Shown: positions 1-5,831, numbered from the stretch's first letter. The stretch: 21,980 nt of DNA from DASSWG01 sp035705295 (GCA_035705295.1 DASSWG010000062.1:1-21980); one strand, 5' to 3'. Program-made: numbers and translations. Notes: a model not told the origin generated them from the sequence alone.

Positions 1-1
1 C

Positions 2-76
2 AAATTGTTGTCCCGGATTTTTGCCGTTGTAAAACGCGGAACGCCTTATGTGGATACTTTGAAATATGCAGCCTAA
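2..76 (+). pseudogene. C-terminal tail of a probable IS110-family transposase (5' part outside window)
   Basis: The plus frame from base 2 reads 24 residues and stops at TAA 74-76. It contains LLSRIFAVVKRGTPYV and ends LKYAA. From memory this resembles the extreme C terminus of Bacteroidota IS110/IS116/IS902 transposases, where a helix of the type N-K-L-x-x-R-I-F-A-V precedes a short tail. Only the tail is visible, so neither the RuvC-like DEDD domain nor the catalytic serine can be checked. About 45 bases separate the stop from the point (about 124) where the truncated palindromic repeat begins, a plausible length for the right end of an IS110 element. It could be an intact element whose body lies left of the window, or a fragment. 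The family call is recognition from a very short stretch. Confidence 0.45.
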
Positions 77-123
77 AATTGTTGAAAACTTTAACGGAAA
101 CCACTTGGTTTAACCATAGAATA

Positions 124-234
124 CGGGCGGGGCTTTTACCCGGGATTGTTCTCTTGAAAACGAGCATTTCCCGCATCCGTAATTTGTCAACCGAAGACGA
201 TTTCCCGCCTGGCGCATAGCCGCTGTTGTGCAAC
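124..234 (-). repeat. Truncated attC-like palindromic repeat (site 3), 3' of cassette gene 1
   Basis: Bases 124-234 align with bases 976-1087 of site 2, including the outer arm CCCGCCTGGCGCATAGCCGC, the interior TCCGTAATTTGTCAACCGAA and the core GTTGTGCAAC (225-234). The partner arm (GCGGCTATGCGCC in site 2) is missing left of base 124 and is replaced by TGGTTTAACCATAGAATA. The site is therefore a half-site whose other half was replaced, probably by the IS-like element ending here. On the minus strand the replacing sequence carries GTTAAAC, which fits the integron R' consensus GTTRRRY, but this may be chance. Confidence 0.7.
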
Positions 235-238
235 GTAT

Positions 239-946
239 TTATTGCTTTTTCTTTTTTTCTTTTTTCTTTTTATTGAACTCCACTTTCTTTCTCATCATTT
301 CTTCCATATATTGTTTATATTTCTCACTAATCTCTCTTTTACTTCCTTCTTTGAGGAATATTGCTTTTTTCAATAAATCTTTGCCTCCGATTCTTATTAG
401 AAGTTCTTGACCCCTTATTTTTTCAGGGATTTGAAACTGGTTTGGATTAATATATCCGGTCAGTGAATTTGTATAATAGACTTTGTCATTTATATTTACT
501 TTAAATCTGATATTTGTTTTAAAATCACCTTGATAAACTTTACTTTGAGTTTTTAAAGTTGAACTTGGTGGTATTTGATAATAAACATAGCTATTTCCGC
601 ATCCTGTAGCTGGCCAATATTCTATAGGTTTCCATTTCCCTTCCTTATTTTTAGCTTCTTGTATTGTAAAAATACTGCTGTCATATCTAATAATTTTTAA
701 AGAATCAGATGCTAAGTTCGTCAAGTAAATTGAAAATATTGTGTCGTTGCTCTTCTCTAAAAAAAAATTTATATCCTTCTTGGTAATTCCATTTTTAATA
801 GCTTTATTTTTTATGTTTTCAAGAATTTTAAAATCCCATTCAATCGAATTTCTGTTTTGTCTCATTTCAGACGATTGAGCATATGTTTTTATACTCAAAA
901 TTACAATGAGTAAATATATAGGATATTTGAATTTGTTATTGTCCAT
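239..946 (-). CDS. Cassette gene 1: secreted protein of unknown function, Lys-rich C terminus
   Basis: This encodes 235 residues from ATG 946. A GTG three codons upstream (955) falls inside the GTTGTGCAAC core and is less likely. The N terminus (KYPIYLLIVILSIKTYAQ) is a Sec signal peptide, probably cleaved after YAQ. The middle is a mixed beta-rich region with a single Cys in ATGCGNSYVYY, suggesting a small extracytoplasmic beta-sandwich. The last 40 residues are charged, ending in a run of Lys and Glu that may be disordered. I recognise no family. The stop lies 4 bases from the core of site 3, and the start 2 bases from the core of site 2, so the gene has no promoter of its own. It is clearly more AT-rich than the core genes further right, consistent with transfer. 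Confidence 0.75.
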   Translation of the reverse strand: MDNNKFKYPIYLLIVILSIKTYAQSSEMRQNRNSIEWDFKILENIKNKAIKNGITKKDINFFLEKSNDTIFSIYLTNLASDSLKIIRYDSSIFTIQEAKNKEGKWKPIEYWPATGCGNSYVYYQIPPSSTLKTQSKVYQGDFKTNIRFKVNINDKVYYTNSLTGYINPNQFQIPEKIRGQELLIRIGGKDLLKKAIFLKEGSKREISEKYKQYMEEMMRKKVEFNKKKKEKKKKQ

Positions 947-948
947 AT

Positions 949-1087
949 GTTGCACAACGTTCCGCGGCTATGCGCCGGGCGGGGCTTTTTCCCGAAATTG
1001 TTCTTTTGAAAACGAAACATTTCTCGTATCCGTAATTTGTCAACCGAAGACGGATTTCCCGCCTGGCGCATAGCCGCTGTTGGCAAC
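949..1087 (-). repeat. attC-like 139-bp palindromic site 2, between cassette genes 1 and 2
   Basis: The site is bounded by the dyad cores GTTGCACAAC (949-958) and GTTGGCAAC (1079-1087). The outer arms GCGGCTATGCGCCGGGCGGG (964-983) and CCCGCCTGGCGCATAGCCGC (1058-1077) are inverted complements at 19 of 20 positions. About 75 less symmetrical bases lie between them. On the coding (minus) strand it starts 5 bases after the stop of gene 2 and ends 2 bases before the ATG of gene 1. The length and layout match large integron attC sites, but the cores do not follow the usual RYYYAAC/GTTRRRY pair exactly. Confidence 0.8.
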
Positions 1088-1092
1088 TGGCT

Positions 1093-1821
1093 TTATTGTT
1101 CAAATTCAAACCATTTTTTTTCCATATAAACTGTGTCTATTGGTTTTTTGGCTTTTGTTATTTCTACTTTTATAAAATCCCCTTCTGTTGAAATATATTT
1201 TAATTTTGAATCTTCCATATCATTGGTGTCATAATAAGCTCCATATTTACAATTGAAAGGGTTGTTCTTTACTTCATTAGTAAAAATAGATAATAAAATC
1301 ATTTTTTTAGAATGTATGTTTTTCTCTTTATATCCAAAAATTCGATGGTCACGTTTCATATTTGCACTTAGCCAAATTTCACCATCAGGTTCAATGTTTG
1401 CTTTCCCCATATATTTCGGTTCAATTGGACGAATAATTTTAATTGAACCATTGCAAACTTCACCTTCTATTGTTCCAGCTAACCATTTGCTCAATGTTTT
1501 GATTCGTTTTTCTGTTAGTTCCATTAAGTAAAATGCCCTGCAAGTTGGATGGATTGAACCATAAATTTTATCCTTGTAATTTGGAAATTTCATTTTTAAT
1601 TCAGCATCCCGAAATTCTATCCATATCCGTTGTGATTTTTTTAGGTTTTCAATAAAAATGGAATCTGTTTTGTACTCATTTAAAATTTCTTGATAAACTC
1701 TATTAAGTTCATCATCAGATTTTTGAAACTGTTCATAAGCTTCTTTATTCATTTCCGCTTGTGTTTGCGAAAAAGAATTTATACTTAGAATAAGAAATGA
1801 AATAGTTAGTAGTATTTTCAT
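1093..1821 (-). CDS. Cassette gene 2: secreted LprI/DUF1311-like (lysozyme-inhibitor-like) protein
   Basis: This encodes 242 residues. The signal peptide is KILLTISFLILSINSFSQ. Residues about 20-113 carry the LprI (DUF1311) pattern: a helix with AYEQFQKSDDELNRVYQEIL, then LKKSQRIWIEFRDAEL, then GSIHPTCRAFYLMELTEKRI. In this family the Q-x-x-W-x-x-x-R-D and G-S-x-x-x-x-C elements are typical, and two Cys usually pair. Here the Cys expected after RDAE is replaced by Leu, so the disulfide is probably absent or made otherwise. LprI proteins are described as periplasmic or lipoprotein inhibitors of lysozyme. The C-terminal half (about 114-242) has no match I recognise. Its start is 12 bases from the core of site 1 and its stop 5 bases from that of site 2, so expression presumably comes from read-through. 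Confidence 0.75.
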   Translation of the reverse strand: MKILLTISFLILSINSFSQTQAEMNKEAYEQFQKSDDELNRVYQEILNEYKTDSIFIENLKKSQRIWIEFRDAELKMKFPNYKDKIYGSIHPTCRAFYLMELTEKRIKTLSKWLAGTIEGEVCNGSIKIIRPIEPKYMGKANIEPDGEIWLSANMKRDHRIFGYKEKNIHSKKMILLSIFTNEVKNNPFNCKYGAYYDTNDMEDSKLKYISTEGDFIKVEITKAKKPIDTVYMEKKWFEFEQ

Positions 1822-1830
1822 TTTTCAGCT

Positions 1831-1969
1831 TGTTGCCAACGGCTCGGGCTATGAAAAGTAGCGGAAAGACAAGCGCAAACCAGTCCGCCGCAACTTTGAT
1901 TTTTTAAATGTACAGAAACTTTCGGATTAGAAAATCAGCAGCTATTTTTTATAGCCATTGTTGGCAACA
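1831..1969 (-). repeat. attC-like 139-bp palindromic site 1, between cassette genes 2 and 3
   Basis: The site is bounded by TGTTGCCAAC (1831-1840) and TGTTGGCAACA (1959-1969). On the plus strand the left arm reads GGCTATGAAAAGTAGC, and the right arm, read on the minus strand, gives GGCTATAAAAAATAGC. Two mismatches and an offset of unpaired bases next to the core (GGCTCG against AAT) leave the extrahelical bases and bulges expected of an attC hairpin. Its length, 139 bp, equals that of site 2, yet the interior differs completely. The two sites are therefore not recent copies of one element and share only architecture and cores. Confidence 0.8.
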
Positions 1970-2685
1970 GTATTTCTTTTTTTTCGTTCGTACAACACTT
2001 TAATAAATGTAAAGATGGCTCCTGAAAGACCAATTAATCCTGGTCCTAAAGAACGTAGATTGGGAACTCCAAAAGTCATAAATATAATCGGAATAGCTAT
2101 TATGAATATGAGCGAAATAACTCCCAATATTATGCCACTCGTTCCTTGGTAAATATTTCCTGCTAGTTTGATATATTCTTCTCGAGGTTCAACATTGTCA
2201 GTATTGGTGTTTTCCTGGTTGAACCAATTTATTTCATTAGTCAATCTGTCTCTAAAAGCTCGGAATTCTTTGTTTTTATAATGAGCGAATTTCCAAATTC
2301 GGTAAACTTTTCCATTAGAGTCTTTAATCTTTAGCCAATACCAATTCTGGTCATTTTGAAAGACATAAGAGCTTATCTGAGAATAGGGTAAAATTAAATC
2401 AGGCTTAATAGGCAAACCTATTATCGAACTACGGTTTACTTGGATTTCTTTCTTGTTTAAAGTCACTGTTGTTTTACTAAATGATACAACTCTTGAGAGT
2501 ACAATTGGAACTATAAAAATTAGTATGACAGCGGAAATTCCTGTAATTCCATTTTTGGGTATTTCTATGTAATTCGGTATTTTGGAAACTAGAATAATAT
2601 TAAGTATCATTCCACAAATGAACGTAATCAACATTAAAATCCAAGAGGCTTCTAAAAATTTATATTGTTTCTGTTCGTTTTTCAT
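1942..2685 (-). CDS. Cassette gene 3: membrane protein with two N-terminal and two C-terminal helices
   Basis: This encodes 247 residues from ATG 2685. Hydrophobic segments lie at about 15-37 (ILMLITFICGMILNIILV), 48-66 (ISAVILIFIVPIVLS), 182-205 (ISLIFIIAIPIIFM) and 213-230 (GPGLIGLSGAIFTFI). Between the helix pairs is a soluble region of about 115 residues (TTVTLNKKEIQVNRSSIIG, then PYSQISSYVF and WYWLKIKDSNGK). It has the strand-rich look of bacterial PH-like (DUF304-type) membrane proteins, but this is a guess. Upstream in-frame starts exist (2721, 2745), but the first runs through the GTTGGCAAC core and the second lies beyond it. The stop TAG (1942-1944) lies inside the right arm of site 1, so the last residues VANNGYKK are encoded by the recombination-site-like palindrome. 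Confidence 0.7.
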   Translation of the reverse strand: MKNEQKQYKFLEASWILMLITFICGMILNIILVSKIPNYIEIPKNGITGISAVILIFIVPIVLSRVVSFSKTTVTLNKKEIQVNRSSIIGLPIKPDLILPYSQISSYVFQNDQNWYWLKIKDSNGKVYRIWKFAHYKNKEFRAFRDRLTNEINWFNQENTNTDNVEPREEYIKLAGNIYQGTSGIILGVISLIFIIAIPIIFMTFGVPNLRSLGPGLIGLSGAIFTFIKVLYERKKRNTVANNGYKK

Positions 2686-2711
2686 ATTGTTTCTGTTCGT
2701 TTCATATTGTT
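2662..2711 (-). repeat. Tandem duplication at the start of cassette gene 3, creating a 7-codon leader ORF
   Basis: On the minus strand the unit AACAATATGAAACGAACAGA (20 bp) is followed by a 22-bp copy with two extra A residues and a partial third copy, AACAATAT. The first copy's ATG (2705) opens an out-of-frame leader reading MKRTETI that stops at TGA 2684-2682, overlapping the likely gene start at 2685 as ATGA. This arrangement could couple translation of the leader and the membrane protein. Confidence 0.6.
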
Positions 2712-2717
2712 GCCAAC
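2709..2717 (-). other. Isolated core site at the 5' edge of the cassette array
   Basis: GTTGCCAAC on the plus strand (GTTGGCAAC on the coding strand) lies 23 bases upstream of the start of cassette gene 3, where a cassette boundary is expected. To its right no arm complementary to a palindrome is visible, so this is the array's outer boundary: either an attI-like simple site or a degenerate end. Confidence 0.55.
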
Positions 2718-2796
2718 TCATAAAATCTGTAATTTTATTACACATATCCTCTATTTACAACCTGGATAAACGAAAGTTTTGCTTAAATCAGCAATG

Positions 2797-2834
2797 TTAA
2801 AATTTTTCTTAAAGGTATAAAATTTTCTTAAAGT
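2797..2834. repeat. Short AT-rich tandem repeat in the gene-free stretch 2722-3148
   Basis: TAAAATTTTTCTTAAAG is followed a few bases later by TAAAATTTTCTTAAAG. The surrounding stretch from 2722 to 2920 shows no convincing gene. The 106-codon minus-strand frame covering it has a composition produced by the repeats and no recognisable motif. Confidence 0.4.
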
Positions 2835-2927
2835 AACATTTGCGATTATTCTGTATGCAGATGTTTTTCTAAAAAACAAATGACTTTTATTTTCACCACC
2901 ACTCATAGGAAAAATAAGACAACGCGA

Positions 2928-3006
2928 CGGTTGCAGTGCCGCGGTTGCATTTACGGTTTGCGCGGCGGTTATATTCGCGGTTGTTTCGCGGTTGCCCTTG
3001 CGGTTA
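2928..3006. repeat. 12-bp phased CGGTT repeat block (degenerate minisatellite)
   Basis: CGGTT begins at 2928, 2942, 2954, 2966, 2978, 2989 and 3001, a spacing of 11 to 14 and mostly 12 bases. Units take the form CGGTTG-N5-G, for example CGGTTGCATTTA and CGGTTTGCGCGG. The block is an island of G and C in strongly AT-rich surroundings. The units are too short and variable for a CRISPR array. Confidence 0.65.
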
Positions 3007-3068
3007 ATTCTTAATACAATCAACTTCAAATCCCTGTAAATCAGTGGTTTATGTTTAAGAAAGAAAAA

Positions 3069-3083
3069 CAACCGCGGCGGTTG
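3069..3083 (-). terminator. Possible terminator hairpin downstream of the 69-aa gene
   Basis: CAACCG-CGG-CGGTTG forms a 6-bp stem with a 3-base loop. On the minus strand it is followed by TTTTTCTTT. It lies 66 bases past the stop of the minus-strand small gene at 3149. The hairpin is made from the CGGTT repeat unit, so it may be incidental. Confidence 0.35.
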
Positions 3084-3135
3084 GTGCGCGGCGGTTGGGT
3101 TTTTTAAACCGTGGCGGTTGTGGCGCGGCGGTTTT
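3072..3135. repeat. Second CGGTT repeat block (GCGGCGGTTG units)
   Basis: CGGTT starts at 3078, 3092, 3115 and 3129 within GCGGCGGTTG-like units, separated by T-rich linkers such as GGGTTTTTTAAACC. The spacing is 14, 23 and 14 bases. About 70 AT-rich bases separate it from the first block, with the same motif in the same orientation, so the two probably share an origin. Confidence 0.6.
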
Positions 3136-3148
3136 TTAAGTTAGTTTT

Positions 3149-3358
3149 TCAAGAGCTATGGCATTCATTACAACAATAATAGCATCCATTCGCTTTTGGA
3201 TAAGTTTTTTTTGCTTCAGCTACAGCCCCGCGACAAGATTGGAAATATCCTAAATCTTTTCTGTTTTCTGGGTTAGGTAAATGCTTGCAATCATTTTTTT
3301 TGTGTACCTCGTGATCTCCATTAGGTTGTGCTTCTGTGTTTACAACGTAATAGTTCAT
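3149..3358 (-). CDS. Small Cys-rich protein (69 aa), conserved-hypothetical type
   Basis: The sequence opens MNYYVVNTEAQPNGDHEVHKK, then has KNDCKHLP, SCRGAVAEAKKTYPKANG and ends CYYCCNECHSS. Five Cys occur (24, 42, 59, 62, 63 and 66 are candidates, counted by eye, so one position is uncertain), with a His after the last. The terminal C-x2-C-C-x2-C-H cluster together with the earlier Cys could bind one zinc. I recall similar 60-75-residue proteins with NGDHEVH and NGCxxC elements in many Bacteroidota genomes, without a known function. It has no signal peptide, so it is probably cytoplasmic. The clean start and the motif density argue that it is real. The nearest neighbours are repeats and a gene remnant, so the context gives no functional clue. 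Confidence 0.7.
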   Translation of the reverse strand: MNYYVVNTEAQPNGDHEVHKKNDCKHLPNPENRKDLGYFQSCRGAVAEAKKTYPKANGCYYCCNECHSS

Positions 3359-3484
3359 AAAAAATTGACTTTAAGTTAATTGCTTAAAGGTATGGCTTAT
3401 TTCTGGAAGAATAAACCATAGTATTTTGTTTTAAAAAAAAGTAATCGACTCGCAATAATCACCTTGGTTTATATAATTAAAAAA

Positions 3485-3760
3485 TCATTTAATTGCTTTC
3501 AAGAAACTTTTCTGCACTTGCCCATAGCTTTGTTTTTCCCAATAATCCGCCATTGCACCTACATAGTCAAGGGAGGTTTTGCCTATATAATTCAAAAATT
3601 CTTTTGGGATCAACGCAGTTAATCCCTTGTTGAAAAATTTCTTTTCTCAATCGGACAACAAACAAAAAGCAGGCTTCAAAGCTTCCGGTTTTAACTTGAT
3701 TGGGTTTAATAAGTTGAAAAACAGTATATTATATTTTTTGGCATAATCATTGGATAAAGT
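3485..3760 (-). pseudogene. Decayed remnant of an unidentified protein's C terminus
   Basis: The minus frame from 3760 to the TGA at 3485 reads sensible protein with one internal stop (TGA, 3647-3649). The parts are NDYAKKYNILFFNLLNPIKL, then KPEALKPAFCLLSD, the stop, then EKKFFNKGLTALIPKEFLNY, IGKTSLDYVGAMADYWEKQ and a tail ending FLKAIK. The two halves join smoothly around the stop (LLSD-EKKFF), as expected of a nonsense mutation in a helical domain. A stop directly precedes codon 1 and no start is visible, so the 5' part is lost. I do not recognise the family. It lies in a 447-base stretch (3359-3805) that holds nothing else apparent. Confidence 0.45.
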
Positions 3761-3805
3761 TCAGTGTACTTACTTATACTTTATTAACAAGCATTCTTAA
3801 TACTT

Positions 3806-4966
3806 ATGATTATGAAAAAGGCGACAACATTTTTGATTAGTGTTTTCTTAATGTGCTTTTCGGCAAAATCGGTTGCCTTGAGCGCAGAAAATCCCTCTAC
3901 AAGTTATAATTATGGACAACGCTTTATTTTTGTCGAAGGCGGGGTCGAATTTTCCGTTTTTCCCGATGGGCAATTTGATTTTGTGTACCTGGGCCGAAAG
4001 CGGGCAAGCAATTTTAGTTTACAGATCGGATCCCCGAACGTGAACATCAGCTTCAATGCTGGGTATGACTATGATATGTACGTGCAGTATGATATGTATG
4101 GAGCGGTGATACAAATTGAAAACGTTCCTGTTTATTACGATGTGTATGGACGGATAGTTCAAGCGGGAAATGTTCATATCAGCTATAAGGGTTGGCATCT
4201 TGTGCGAATAGGTGGGTTGTTTGTTCATTATGATCATTATGGCCATTATTCACATTACTCAGGCTTCATCAATAGATGGAATCGACATTATATTGCCAGG
4301 CCTTGGCACAGGTATTATGTTCGCCCTGTTTATTCCCATTGCATCGTATATGATTTTCCATACAGAAGGCACTACGACCCAATTCGATATAGCCATACTC
4401 ATCACTTAAAGTATTTCAAAAAAAGAGGAGGCGCCAAACACTATAACGGCAAAAGGGATTTTTACAGACCCGGCAGTCGCACACATTATAAAAATGGAAG
4501 GGTTGCATTGAATAAAGATTTTAATCCTCGAAAAAAGCGGGCTGTCATTGGCAGAAAAGCAATAAATAACAGGGTTTCATCTCGTGTCGGAAATACAAGA
4601 AACCAAGTTCAAAACGACCGAGGTCATAAAGAACGTGGCAGAAGCACTTCTGTTGAAGAAAGAAGAAACCCCAGAAGCAGAGTTGCCGTAACGCCACAAG
4701 AACGCAGTAACGTATCAAGAGGGGATTATTTCCAAAACTCCAATTCAAGGCATAGCCGAACCGTTCGAACCAATACCCGTGCACAAAGACAGTCGGAAAG
4801 CATTTCCGATAAGCGGAATGCTTCGAAGCAGCGCACTAATGTCGTAAGGGGAAGCTCTGTAAAAAGAAAAGCAACTTCAAATCGGAAAAATATTGAACAG
4901 GTCTCCTCACCGAAGAAAAAATCGACCACAAGAAGAGGGCGCTCTTCGCGGGGCGGGCGCAGATAA
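3806..4966 (+). CDS. Secreted Tyr/His-rich protein with long basic disordered tail
   Basis: This encodes 386 residues. An alternative ATG six bases later gives MKKATTFLISVF and is equally good. Residues 3-26 form a signal peptide (TTFLISVFLMCFSAKSVALS). Residues about 35-150 are a beta-type region with recurring YDMYG, YDVYG and YDHYG units. Residues about 140-205 are very rich in Tyr, His and Arg (HYDHYGHYSHYSGF). From about 205 to the end the protein is Arg, Lys, Ser and Asn rich with almost no hydrophobic residues, ending RRGRSSRGGRR. The tail is very probably disordered and highly basic. I know related unnamed proteins in Flavobacteriaceae but no function. A cell-surface or nucleic-acid/polyanion-binding role is only inference. 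A strong terminator follows. Confidence 0.8.
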   Translation: MIMKKATTFLISVFLMCFSAKSVALSAENPSTSYNYGQRFIFVEGGVEFSVFPDGQFDFVYLGRKRASNFSLQIGSPNVNISFNAGYDYDMYVQYDMYGAVIQIENVPVYYDVYGRIVQAGNVHISYKGWHLVRIGGLFVHYDHYGHYSHYSGFINRWNRHYIARPWHRYYVRPVYSHCIVYDFPYRRHYDPIRYSHTHHLKYFKKRGGAKHYNGKRDFYRPGSRTHYKNGRVALNKDFNPRKKRAVIGRKAINNRVSSRVGNTRNQVQNDRGHKERGRSTSVEERRNPRSRVAVTPQERSNVSRGDYFQNSNSRHSRTVRTNTRAQRQSESISDKRNASKQRTNVVRGSSVKRKATSNRKNIEQVSSPKKKSTTRRGRSSRGGRR

Positions 4967-4990
4967 AATTTTTGATTGCCGGTTAATTTC

Positions 4991-5030
4991 AACCCTCCAA
5001 ACAAAACGTTTTTGGAGGGTTTGTTTTTTT
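4991..5030 (+). terminator. Strong Rho-independent terminator after the basic secreted protein
   Basis: AACCCTCCAAA (4991-5001) pairs perfectly with TTTGGAGGGTT (5011-5021) around a 9-base loop, followed by GTTTTTTT. It sits 25 bases after the plus-strand stop and separates it from the convergent nitroreductase. Confidence 0.9.
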
Positions 5031-5091
5031 AAGAAGTTGTCCCGGAATTGGATGCCATAGTACTTTAGCCGTCGTTCCGTTTTATGAACAG

Positions 5092-5721
5092 TTACAATTC
5101 AACGATCACTTCGTCTAGAGGGCGCCTCACTTTTTTGAAGCCTGCAAAAATATCGTCCTCGGCACGGTAGCCGATCGGCATGGCCAAAACCGATTTCAAC
5201 CCGCGTTTTTCCAATTCCAAAAGCTCGTCGTATTTTTCGGTGTCGAAACCTTCCATCGGGCAGGCGTCGATGCGTTCCATCGCGCAAATATTGAGCAAAT
5301 TCCCAATTGCCAAATACACTTGGTTCACCGCCCATTGGTTTATTTCGGAGGTTTCTTTTTTTCCAAAATCGGCTATCAACCCTTCCCGAAAAGGGTGCAA
5401 AATTTCATCGGGCGTGTTGCGGATTTTCTTTTCGAGCTCGAATTTTTTATGGATGAATTTCGAATTCACCTCGGTTTCGATGCAAAAAATCAACACGTGC
5501 GAAGCCGTTGCCACTTGCTTTTGGTAATAACTGTGTTTTTCGAGTGTTTTTTGCAGTTTTTTATCTTGAACGATCGCCAAGCGGATCGGCTGCAAACCCG
5601 AAGAAGAAGGGGTAAGCCGAAATGATTTTTTTATGATTTCTATTTTTTCGGGCGGCAATAATTTTTCATTGTCGAACTTTTTTACCGCATAGCGCCATTC
5701 CAATGCTTCAACTGAATTCAT
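5092..5721 (-). CDS. Nitroreductase family FMN-dependent NAD(P)H oxidoreductase
   Basis: This encodes 209 residues from ATG 5721 (MNSVEALEWRYAVKKFD). An upstream start would add ten residues with no family match. The family hallmarks are the N-terminal R10-Y-A-V-K-K-F, the FMN-phosphate loop TPSSSGLQP (38-45), NQVYLAIGNLL as the dimer-interface helix, and the C-terminal MPIGYRAEDD with KVRRPLDEV. The length is that of NfsB/dihydropteridine-reductase-type enzymes (about 210-220). They are cytoplasmic flavin homodimers that reduce nitroaromatics, quinones or pteridines with NAD(P)H. The physiological substrate cannot be told from sequence. It stands alone, convergent with the gene at 3806 and divergent from the nuclease gene at 5874. 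Confidence 0.9.
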   Translation of the reverse strand: MNSVEALEWRYAVKKFDNEKLLPPEKIEIIKKSFRLTPSSSGLQPIRLAIVQDKKLQKTLEKHSYYQKQVATASHVLIFCIETEVNSKFIHKKFELEKKIRNTPDEILHPFREGLIADFGKKETSEINQWAVNQVYLAIGNLLNICAMERIDACPMEGFDTEKYDELLELEKRGLKSVLAMPIGYRAEDDIFAGFKKVRRPLDEVIVEL

Positions 5722-5831
5722 TTCGTTTGTTTTTGCAAAGATAACCACCAAGGGGAAAGTTCTAAAATTCTTATCAAAAAATAGTTGTGGCCATTGGTTG
5801 GCTTAACACAAACTTGAACATTCCATAAACG

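Noticed and set aside
1..120. Frame-1 plus-strand opening running from base 1 to about 210
   Set aside because: It continues through the palindromic site; the neighbouring frame (2-76) gives the transposase-like tail and a sensible stop.
901..1086. 61-codon open frame across site 2
   Set aside because: It reads through the palindrome and is a by-product of its GC-rich arms.
2751..3071. 106-codon minus-strand open frame through the CGGTT region
   Set aside because: Its residues follow directly from the repeats (TTANITAAQTVNATAA), it has no motif, and it sits between the array boundary and repeats with no start context.
2928..3135. CRISPR array
   Set aside because: Repeat units are 5-10 bases with about 12-base spacing, far below repeat and spacer lengths, and no cas genes are nearby.
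1..5055. Shared GTTGTCCCGGA at bases 7-17 and about 5036-5046
   Set aside because: An 11-base identity without surrounding similarity, expected by chance in a window of this size given related composition.
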